From Deltaproteobacteria bacterium (GTDB lineage Bacteria > Desulfobacterota > Binatia > UBA9968), in assembly GCA_021323355.1 (NCBI GenBank), contig JAJONK010000115.1, positions 1 through 7,304 on the forward strand: a DNA stretch of 7,304 bases, in the 5' to 3' direction. Below are positions 1 to 5,343 of this stretch, one piece after another. The notes below the pieces were generated by a model, which saw nothing but the letters and a program-made list of their open reading frames with translations, searched no databases and was not told the DNA's origin. The position numbers and the translations under genes are program-made. How positions within the stretch are numbered: position 1 is the stretch's first letter; the number at the start of each line of letters is the position of its first letter.

Positions 1-71
1 TGAAGTGCCCCGTCTCCTTATCTCCCGTCACCCGCCGAGCATGGCGCTAGTCGGATCGCTTGAGTGAAACG
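1..71. other. Short non-coding edge, no feature seen
   Basis: These 71 bases lie downstream of the stop codon of the YqhA-like gene. I see no gene start, no strong hairpin with a T-run and no tRNA-like fold. The stretch could hold the end of that gene's transcript or the edge of a neighbouring gene outside the window. Confidence 0.4.
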
Positions 72-722
72 CTACCTGTCTCGCCTGTCTTGTTCGTCTG
101 ACCTTTCGCCCGGTCTGCTTTGGTTATGTTCTTGTTCTTGGTCACGTTCGAACAAATCTTTTTTCGACTGTTCAGCCGTCCCGTGTTCCTGCTGATCTTC
201 TTTAGCGCGGTGATTATAAAACTGAAAAAAAACCAGCGCGCCCACGGTCACTGCTAGCGCACCGCCGTACTGCAATATTTCCAATGCCTGCTTTCCGCTA
301 ATGAATTCCTCCAGAAATCTCACCGCCAGGATCACAACTACGACGCTAATAACTTTGGTTTCCAGGTCGTTAAGAGTTTCTACGCCTAACGAGGTTGCAA
401 TGTTCAGCGGTGCAATGAACAGGCTGTAAAGTCCGACACCGATTAAGTAAAAGAAGACCGCCTTCAGCATGAGGCTGACGATCTCCAGAAATTCTACGGT
501 TAAATCCGTGGCTTCGAGCCGGCCGTGAAGCAAAGCCGCCCATGCCTCCCAGATGCCCATGATCGCCAAAATCGTTCCCAACAGAAAGAGTGAGAGCGCG
601 ACCAGGAGCACGGCGATAACCGCCAACAGCACAACATATCGCGTCCGCCCGATGACACGTCCCAAAGGCTCCATTCGATCACTGAACTCTTTATCGCCGC
701 CGGCCTTGTCACTTTTGATCAT
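72..722 (-). CDS. UPF0114 / YqhA-like four-helix inner-membrane protein
   Basis: A 216-residue membrane protein. Four hydrophobic stretches are visible at about residues 27-56, 78-107, 120-138 and 148-167. The segment around 78-103, with FLEIVSLMLKAVFFYLIGVG followed by LYSLFI, and the later ETKVISVVVVILAVRFLE stretch resemble the UPF0114 (YqhA) family, whose molecular role is not established. E. coli YqhA is about 164 residues. This protein is longer because of an N-terminal extension of about 25 residues and a very polar tail (about 170-216) rich in Glu, Gln, Asp, Arg and Lys, probably cytosolic. The ATG at 722 has no clear Shine-Dalgarno site; a second in-frame ATG at 674 (MEPLGRVIG) is possible and still precedes the first helix. 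The gene is separated from the upstream operon by about 300 bases containing two dyads, so it is probably transcribed independently. The fold assignment is fairly secure; the function is unknown. Confidence 0.8.
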   Translation of the reverse strand: MIKSDKAGGDKEFSDRMEPLGRVIGRTRYVVLLAVIAVLLVALSLFLLGTILAIMGIWEAWAALLHGRLEATDLTVEFLEIVSLMLKAVFFYLIGVGLYSLFIAPLNIATSLGVETLNDLETKVISVVVVILAVRFLEEFISGKQALEILQYGGALAVTVGALVFFQFYNHRAKEDQQEHGTAEQSKKDLFERDQEQEHNQSRPGERSDEQDRRDR

Positions 723-768
723 GTGTTACTAATAGCTGGTGCGTTAACGTATCTAGAGGGGACAAACT

Positions 769-794
769 GAGCCTTTGAACTGCTTTCAAGGCTC
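769..794 (-). promoter_or_regulatory. Imperfect dyad upstream of the YqhA-like gene (operator or weak terminator)
   Basis: GAGCCTT at 769-775 pairs with AAGGCTC at 788-794. Inside this are one mismatch, a wobble pair, two further A-T pairs and a four-base loop (CTGC). The dyad ends 46 bases before the ATG of the YqhA-like gene. On the minus strand it is followed by AGTTTGT, which is only weakly T-rich. It could be an operator for the downstream gene or a second, weak terminator of the upstream operon; the sequence does not decide. Confidence 0.3.
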
Positions 795-878
795 GGTAAT
801 GTTAGCATTGTCCAATTTGCCGTCTGGCCTGCACTACTCAACGATGTGCAAGAAGCTGCGCAAGGAGGCTGGTAACAG

Positions 879-909
879 GCCGGTCGGGAAAACTCTCCTC
901 CCGACCGGC
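879..909 (-). terminator. Perfect 11-bp hairpin after the operon (terminator-like or mRNA 3'-end stem)
   Basis: GCCGGTCGGGA (879-889) and TCCCGACCGGC (899-909) are exact reverse complements separated by a nine-base loop. The stem is GC-rich and lies about 115 bases past the stop codon of the last gene of the operon. Neither strand has a T-run after the stem, so a standard intrinsic terminator is not shown. A 3'-end-protecting stem, a Rho-associated end or a protein-binding dyad are alternatives. Confidence 0.45.
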
Positions 910-1023
910 GCTTCAACTTCATGTAACTTAAGTTCCGCGGCGGCGACCATAAATTGAGCAGCTTCGCCGAGCCGATCTTGTCTTTTGCCGAATGCCAGGA
1001 ACCCGCGCGCTTAGTCGAAGTGA

Positions 1024-1980
1024 CTATTTACCGCCAATTGCCTGAATGAAGGAGCGATCGATCAGCTCATCGAGGGATATTTTTCTCTTGATTCGACCGG
1101 TCGCGGCTTCCTCTGCGATAACCTGGGGAATCACCTTCTCGGCGATCTGGCCGTTGATCGGAAACGAATCGCGGTATTCGTCATACCCTGCCGGAGCGTA
1201 GGCAGGATCCATTTTCACGTATTTCTGCATGATCTTTACTGAATCGGTTTTGTTTTCCCGCGTGTATCTCACACCCTTCTGGTATGCCTGGAGAAACTTG
1301 GTGACTTGGTCTTTTTCTGTTTTGAGCCAAGACTCCCTGGCGGCAAAAGTCTCGTAGGGCCATTCCGGAAACACTTCCTTGAGATCAAGCAACTTGGTGT
1401 AGCCTTGTGATTTGGCGATTTCGGTTACCGGGAACCAGACGATCGAGGCATCCACCGCTTTGGCCGTCAGCGCCGCGTAACGCGCTGGCGTGCTGCCGAT
1501 CTGTAAGACGGTCACGTCTTTGGGGTCGAGCTTGAAATGCTGCAACGTCGCCCGAGTCAAGTAGTCGGTCAGAGATCCGAAGCGGCTGATTGCAAAACGC
1601 TTGCCTTTGGCCTCCTTCATCGATTTGAAATCGGCCTGGGAATAAAGCTGGAACGGCATCAGATTGCAAATTCCCCAAAAGTTTTTGATATCCATGCCCG
1701 CAGCGCGACCGCCGATCGTCTCGACAAAAGCGCTGCCCATGATCTGGATGTCGCCGCCGGCAAGCGCCTGTAGGTTAGTCGAACCGGCATTAAACATAAC
1801 GAACACGACTTCTACTCCGGCGTCTTTGAAAAATCCTTTTTCCTGAGCCACGTACACCGGCAAGAATGCCACGTTTACCGATGACAGACCGACGACGATT
1901 TTGGCCGAGCTCAGCTGCGGCAAGCTGAGCATCAAGAGCAGCGTCGCAAACACCACAAATGCAAGTATGCTTCGTTTCAT
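1024..1980 (-). CDS. NMT1/THI5-like ABC-transporter substrate-binding protein (distal copy)
   Basis: A 318-residue periplasmic solute-binding protein of the SsuA/TauA/THI5-like class (NMT1 superfamily), which delivers small organic ligands to an ABC importer. Residues 1-26 form a Sec signal peptide: KR, a hydrophobic core, then an SSA end before KIVVGLSS. Next come the family-typical VAFLPVYVAQEKGFFKDAGV (38-57), the ligand-loop region NAGSTNLQALAGGDIQIM (64-81) and the domain-two entry KRFAISRFGS (127-136), followed by VTVLQIGS and a VDASIVWFP stretch near 176-184. There is no lipobox Cys. The ATG at 1980 has an AGGAGG site six bases upstream (1987-1992), so the start is firm. It follows the LLM gene by 25 bases and is the last gene of the run. 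It is clearly paralogous to the binding protein at 3030-4022 (shared AISRFGS and VT.LQ.G blocks). The ligand cannot be deduced; family members bind sulfonates, nitrate-like ions, aromatic acids or thiamine pyrimidine precursors. Confidence 0.88.
   Translation of the reverse strand: MKRSILAFVVFATLLLMLSLPQLSSAKIVVGLSSVNVAFLPVYVAQEKGFFKDAGVEVVFVMFNAGSTNLQALAGGDIQIMGSAFVETIGGRAAGMDIKNFWGICNLMPFQLYSQADFKSMKEAKGKRFAISRFGSLTDYLTRATLQHFKLDPKDVTVLQIGSTPARYAALTAKAVDASIVWFPVTEIAKSQGYTKLLDLKEVFPEWPYETFAARESWLKTEKDQVTKFLQAYQKGVRYTRENKTDSVKIMQKYVKMDPAYAPAGYDEYRDSFPINGQIAEKVIPQVIAEEAATGRIKRKISLDELIDRSFIQAIGGK
1909..1930. repeat. Perfect 8-bp inverted repeat inside the signal-peptide coding region
   Basis: GCTCAGCT (1909-1916) and AGCTGAGC (1923-1930) are exact reverse complements around a six-base loop. 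They fall in codons 17-24 of the distal binding-protein gene, encoding the end of its signal peptide (around LSLPQLS). An mRNA stem here, roughly 50 to 70 bases after the start codon, might slow early translation, or it may be a by-product of repeated Leu and Ser codons. Confidence 0.4.
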
Positions 1981-2005
1981 ATATTTCCTCCTTGGAACCT
2001 GCTGC

Positions 2006-3013
2006 CTACAATTTTTGAATCACCTTTTCGCCGAACAGCCGCATTGAATTTAAAATCTCCTTCTGCGGCAATCCCGGCGTCCAGTCGAAGCGCGGTAAGA
2101 TGTAATCGGTTCCCAACCGGTTTCCGTATTCTTTGATCTGCTCGGCGCACTCCTCGGGCGAGCCGAGGATGAAACGCCCCTTACTTAGACGATCGAAGGC
2201 CCAGCTCAATTCGCTTGAATCGCTCATGGCTTCGTTCTGCTTCCATTTGACGTATATCGTCCGGTAGAGCTGCTCCAAACAGGGACGCGCCTTTTCCGTC
2301 GCTTCTTTTCTTGTCTTAGCGACAAACGTCTCACGAATTATCGGTATGTCGGGCGAACCTGGCTTCCCGGCAGCGCTCCAAGTTTGGCGGCAGAGCTCCA
2401 CCTGATGTTCCAATTCATCGATGGCGGAATGCGGCCCGATCATCCAGCCGTCACCGATGGTCGCGGCGCGGGTGACCGCGGCATCGGAATTGGCGGCGAT
2501 CCAAATCGGCGGCCGCGGCTTTTGCAACGGTTTGGGATCGACGCTGACATTCTTGAGCTTAAATGCTGTGCCGTCATAGTGCACATTATTCTCGGTCCAG
2601 AGTCGTTTGATGATCTCAACTCCTTCGACGAACCGATGAAAGCGTTGCGCCTTGGTGAGATTAAAAGCATTCAGTTCATCATCACGGTAGCCCAGGCCGA
2701 AAGCAAAGAAGGATTTGCCATCGTTGAGAACGTCGAGACTGGCAAGTTCGCTGGCGACGGTGACCGGATGACGCAAGCCCAATAGCATCACGGCGGTGCC
2801 AACGGCGCAATGCTTGGCTTCGGCGCAAAGCCGCGCCAGCGCGGGCACTTGATTGAGACGCTGCAGCCCCGGGATATTGTAATGATCGCCCATGGAGAAA
2901 GCGTCAAAACCTACGGCGTCAGCTACGCGAACCTGCTCAATCAATGTCGGCATCAGCTGCGCGCCGGGCTTGTCGATCGATACCTGAGGGTTTAATTGCA
3001 CGCAGAATTTCAT
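2006..3013 (-). CDS. LLM-class (luciferase-like) flavin- or F420-dependent oxidoreductase
   Basis: A 335-residue cytosolic TIM-barrel enzyme of the bacterial luciferase-like superfamily, whose members use reduced FMN with oxygen, or coenzyme F420, to oxidise or reduce small molecules. Visible family hallmarks are VADAVGFDAFSMGDHY (30-45), the TAVMLLGLRHPVTVASELASLD strand-helix stretch beginning at 73, FGLGYRDDELNAFNL (105-119), RFHRFVEGVEIIKRLW (124-139), the DPKPLQKPRPPIWIAANS stretch from 159 to 176 and RAATIGDGW (182-190). The length is normal for the family, and there is no signal peptide. A GTG just before the ATG could add one Met, but GGAG at 3019-3022 sits five bases before the ATG at 3013, so I chose the ATG. 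It lies 16 bases after one binding-protein gene and 25 bases before another, in the same operon. Sequence alone does not separate FMN from F420 use or monooxygenase from dehydrogenase. It does not look like a close SsuD. Class assignment is firm; substrate unknown. Confidence 0.9.
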   Translation of the reverse strand: MKFCVQLNPQVSIDKPGAQLMPTLIEQVRVADAVGFDAFSMGDHYNIPGLQRLNQVPALARLCAEAKHCAVGTAVMLLGLRHPVTVASELASLDVLNDGKSFFAFGLGYRDDELNAFNLTKAQRFHRFVEGVEIIKRLWTENNVHYDGTAFKLKNVSVDPKPLQKPRPPIWIAANSDAAVTRAATIGDGWMIGPHSAIDELEHQVELCRQTWSAAGKPGSPDIPIIRETFVAKTRKEATEKARPCLEQLYRTIYVKWKQNEAMSDSSELSWAFDRLSKGRFILGSPEECAEQIKEYGNRLGTDYILPRFDWTPGLPQKEILNSMRLFGEKVIQKL

Positions 3014-3018
3014 CACTT

Positions 3019-3022
3019 CTCC
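3019..3022 (-). promoter_or_regulatory. Ribosome binding site deciding the LLM gene start
   Basis: On the minus strand GGAG lies five bases before the ATG at 3013-3011 and only two bases before the adjacent in-frame GTG at 3016-3014. The spacing favours the ATG. Confidence 0.6.
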
Positions 3023-3029
3023 AGCAAGC

Positions 3030-4022
3030 TTACCTATAGAGATTGTCGATGAAACCGCTCTTGATCAGCTCCTGCATCAGGCTTCCATCGACATAGTCTT
3101 TGGGATCTGTAGAGGCATTCGCTGGCCGTTCTTTGCCGAGCAAATCCAGCGCGACTTTGGTGGCTTCCAGATTGATGTGCGGAACTTTCAGCATCTGCTC
3201 GATGATGACCTCTTGGAAGCTGTCTTCCAGCGCCTCACGATCTTTCTTCGGATCCATGCGCAGATACTTGGCGATTACGAAGACGGCGAAGTCTTTGTCG
3301 ACCTTGAGCTCTCTGACCCCTTCCAGATAAGCTTTTAGAAATCGCATGACCATATCGCGACGGCTCGCAAGTAGTTGCCGGGTCACCACCACACCCTCTT
3401 GCGGATATGGAATGCCTAGCTTGGTCATGTTGATGAGCGCGTTGTATCCCAGACGCTGCGCCGCTCCGCTAAGCGGCGGAATCACCACTGTGCCATCTAC
3501 GGTGCCGGCTTTGAGCGCGGCGAAGCGCGATGTCTGCCCTCCCACCTGCAAAATGGTTACATCCTTATCAGGATTGAGCCCGAGTCTCTGCAGTGAGACG
3601 CGCAATCCAGCATCGCTGGCAGAGCCAAAGCGGCTGATGGCAAGCTTGGTTCCTTTCAAATCTTCGGTTCTTTTGATCGCCGGCTTGACGATGAGCGAAT
3701 ACGGAAACTTGTCCATATGGGTGGCGATCATCACCAGATCCGCACCGCGCACGGCAGCGGTCAAGTAGGCCCCGCCCATGACACCGATAGGAATGGTGCC
3801 ACCGATAATAGCTTGCGCCAATTGAGTGCCACCCTGCATCGCGATGACTTCGCTTTCGAAACCATACTTTTTGAATATGCCGCGCTCGTTGGCGGCCCAA
3901 ACGGGAGTGAATTCAGCGCTCAAACCGGAGACGCCGACCCTGAGAGCTTCAGCCGGTGCCTGATAGGGATATGCTAAACCGAGCATGATGCAGCAAGAGA
4001 GCAACCAGACGAGTCGCTTCAC
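3030..4022 (-). CDS. NMT1/THI5-like ABC-transporter substrate-binding protein (proximal copy)
   Basis: A 330-residue periplasmic binding protein of the SsuA/THI5-like class. I start it at the GTG at 4022, not at the in-frame GTG at 4061, because a strong GGAGGTG site sits directly before 4022 and this start yields a proper Sec signal peptide (MKRLVWLLSCCIMLGLAY, then an AEA end near residue 26). The longer form would put 13 polar residues ahead of it and overlap the M20-like gene. After the signal come LRVGVSGLSAEFTPVWAA with ERGIFKKYGF (27-55), the GGTQLAQAIIGGTIPIGVMG ligand-loop region (64-83), LKGTKLAISRFGS (122-134), VTILQVGGQTSRFAALKAG (155-173) and VDGTVVIPP (175-183). Cys10 and Cys11 are too near the N-terminus for a convincing lipobox. 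It lies 25 bases after the M20-like gene and 16 bases before the LLM gene. It is a paralogue of the protein at 1024-1980. No permease or ATPase gene adjoins it. Ligand unknown. Confidence 0.87.
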   Translation of the reverse strand: MKRLVWLLSCCIMLGLAYPYQAPAEALRVGVSGLSAEFTPVWAANERGIFKKYGFESEVIAMQGGTQLAQAIIGGTIPIGVMGGAYLTAAVRGADLVMIATHMDKFPYSLIVKPAIKRTEDLKGTKLAISRFGSASDAGLRVSLQRLGLNPDKDVTILQVGGQTSRFAALKAGTVDGTVVIPPLSGAAQRLGYNALINMTKLGIPYPQEGVVVTRQLLASRRDMVMRFLKAYLEGVRELKVDKDFAVFVIAKYLRMDPKKDREALEDSFQEVIIEQMLKVPHINLEATKVALDLLGKERPANASTDPKDYVDGSLMQELIKSGFIDNLYR

Positions 4023-4025
4023 ATG

Positions 4026-4032
4026 CACCTCC
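4026..4032 (-). promoter_or_regulatory. Strong Shine-Dalgarno site fixing a GTG start
   Basis: On the minus strand GGAGGTG lies just before the GTG at 4022-4020, with five bases between the GGAGG core and the start. It marks this GTG, not the upstream GTG at 4061, as the translation start of the proximal binding protein. An ATG overlapping it in another frame is followed at once by a stop. Confidence 0.75.
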
Positions 4033-4047
4033 AGCAATAAAGTTTGG

Positions 4048-5343
4048 TCATTCGATGCCACACAGAATCATCGCGCTGAGCGCGTAGACCTTGGTCGCTA
4101 GAACCAGGTCGTCGATCTTCATCGCGCGGTTCTGGGCGCCACTCAGGCGCTCTCTTTGCCGGGGCGGCCCATAGCAAATGGACGGAATGCCGATTTCGTT
4201 GAAAACGTTCAGGTCGCGCCACATGCTGGTTTCCGCCGATGGCGGTTGCGGCGGCTCAGCACCGAAGAGATAGCGGTGAGCCGATCTAACGGCGTCGATC
4301 AAAGGCTCGGCATTCTGGGCGATGTGGCCGCGAGAATACTGGAACAAGGAAATATCACAATCTAGATTCACCTTCCCGATGGCAGCGGCAAGCTCCCTTT
4401 GAACCGTAAGTGGATTCCTGCCGGGCGCAATTCTCACGTCGGTAAAAATATCACAGGTGGCATTTGGCCGTCCCACTCCGGCGCCGCCCCGCACCTCGAC
4501 GATTTGCGCTTTGGGTATGATGGTTCCGCCGGCAAAGTCGATGGTTTCTCTGTTTTCGTACTGAATCGCCCACTCTTCGAAGGCCTGAATCACATGAGCA
4601 GCCTTGGCAAATGCGTTGGGGTTTTCCCCAATCGATGCGCCTCGCTCGTAACGCGGGGTATAGACCTCTCTGCCTTTGACCCGAATCTTGAACCACGCCG
4701 CGCCACATTCGGCCTGGACGATGCCGAAACTCGAGGTCTCGCCGACCAGCGCATAATCGGCAATGGCGCCACGGTCGACGAGCCATTTGGTGCCGAATCC
4801 CTCGCCGGGAAAATCAATGCCCTGAAACTCATCGATGGAGGGATTGCCGGTTTCGGACGCCACCGCCGTCAGTGTTAGATCTCCTTTGAGCTGAACTCCG
4901 GCGCGCCTGAGCGCGCTCATGGCGATCATGAAGGCGCATAGCTGCGCCTTGTCATTGATCATTCCCTTGCCAAAAAGCATCTCGCCTTCAACCCACGCGG
5001 TCTCAAGCTTTCTGGCATCCTCGCTCGCGTCTGCCGGCAGTTCCGGACCGGTATCCATGTGCGCGTTGAAAATAAGACTGGGCCCTCGACCGCTGCCCGA
5101 CATAGTCGCAACCGCGTTAACGCTTCGTTGGGTGATAAACTGCAGTTGACCGTGGATTTGATACTGCTTCAACCAATCGAGCACAGCCTCCCCGACCTCC
5201 CGCTCCTGACCATGGGGACTCGAGATATTCCCCAACTGCAAACAAAGATCGATCAGTTCGGCGCGCGCTCGTTCAATGATTGCGCTGACCTTATCGAATG
5301 TCGGATTCTGTTCCATATCGAGTTGCGTATCCTTCTGCTTCAC
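4048..5343 (-). CDS. M20-family (ArgE/DapE/CPG2-like) amidohydrolase or peptidase with altered active-site residues
   Basis: A 431-residue cytosolic protein with the M20 layout: catalytic domain (about 1-210), lid/dimerisation domain (about 215-330), then the rest of the catalytic domain. Family members cleave amide or peptide bonds with a di-zinc centre. Visible are NAHMD (93-97, the HxD motif), GKGMINDKAQL (125-135), VASETGNPSIDEFQG (161-175), ADYALVGETSS (196-206), VKGREVYTPRYERG (222-235) and a C-terminal YGPP with SGAQNRAMKIDDL (401-413). By eye several usual residues differ: Asn130 where the bridging Asp is expected, a single Glu (SE) where most have EE, Tyr228 for the lid His, and Gln404 for the C-terminal His ligand. 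It may belong to a divergent subfamily or be catalytically changed. The GTG start at 5343 overlaps the upstream stop as GTGA but has no Shine-Dalgarno site; the ATG at 5316 (422 residues) has AGAAGGA at 5330-5336, though 13 bases away. Either is possible. Natural substrate unknown. Confidence 0.87.
   Translation of the reverse strand: MKQKDTQLDMEQNPTFDKVSAIIERARAELIDLCLQLGNISSPHGQEREVGEAVLDWLKQYQIHGQLQFITQRSVNAVATMSGSGRGPSLIFNAHMDTGPELPADASEDARKLETAWVEGEMLFGKGMINDKAQLCAFMIAMSALRRAGVQLKGDLTLTAVASETGNPSIDEFQGIDFPGEGFGTKWLVDRGAIADYALVGETSSFGIVQAECGAAWFKIRVKGREVYTPRYERGASIGENPNAFAKAAHVIQAFEEWAIQYENRETIDFAGGTIIPKAQIVEVRGGAGVGRPNATCDIFTDVRIAPGRNPLTVQRELAAAIGKVNLDCDISLFQYSRGHIAQNAEPLIDAVRSAHRYLFGAEPPQPPSAETSMWRDLNVFNEIGIPSICYGPPRQRERLSGAQNRAMKIDDLVLATKVYALSAMILCGIE
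5330..5336 (-). promoter_or_regulatory. Possible ribosome binding site for an alternative ATG start of the M20-like gene
   Basis: AGAAGGA on the minus strand lies 13 bases before the ATG at 5316-5314, a longer spacing than usual. It supports the shorter start only weakly. The GTG at 5343 would instead rely on translational coupling through its 4-base overlap with the stop codon of the upstream gene. Confidence 0.35.

Larger units (their letters stand above)
723..1023. other. Intergenic region with two hairpins, no convincing gene
   Basis: This gap of about 300 bases separates the stop of the distal substrate-binding protein gene from the start of the YqhA-like gene. It holds two inverted repeats (879-909 and 769-794), described separately. 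Short open frames exist on both strands (775-957 plus, 719-922 minus), but they lack recognisable protein features and run through the hairpins. It most likely contains the end of the operon and the promoter of the YqhA-like gene; I could not identify a clear -35/-10 pair. Confidence 0.6.

Noticed and set aside
719..922. Small minus-strand reading frame overlapping the start of the YqhA-like gene
   Set aside because: Its composition is low in hydrophobic or motif-like segments, it includes the hairpin, and it has no visible family resemblance.
775..957. Small plus-strand reading frame in the intergenic gap
   Set aside because: It has no recognisable protein features, lacks a good ribosome binding site and runs through the perfect hairpin.
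2006..3013. Assignment of the LLM enzyme as alkanesulfonate monooxygenase SsuD
   Set aside because: The neighbouring receptor family would fit, but the protein lacks the start and overall look of SsuD, and a molybdenum hydroxylase is not part of ssu loci. Only the broad class is supported.
3346..3768. Antisense plus-strand reading frame of about 140 codons
   Set aside because: It lies opposite the proximal binding-protein gene and has no recognisable domain.
3990..3998. Lipoprotein signal at Cys10/Cys11 of the proximal binding protein
   Set aside because: The Cys residues come too early in the hydrophobic stretch for a normal lipobox, and a signal-peptidase-I-like AEA site follows later.
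4023..4061. Longer N-terminus of the proximal binding protein from the GTG at 4061
   Set aside because: It adds 13 polar residues before the signal peptide and overlaps the upstream gene, while the GTG at 4022 has a near-perfect ribosome binding site.
4399..4878. Antisense plus-strand reading frame of about 159 codons
   Set aside because: It lies opposite the M20-like gene, which has clear domain motifs; long antisense frames are common in GC-rich coding DNA.
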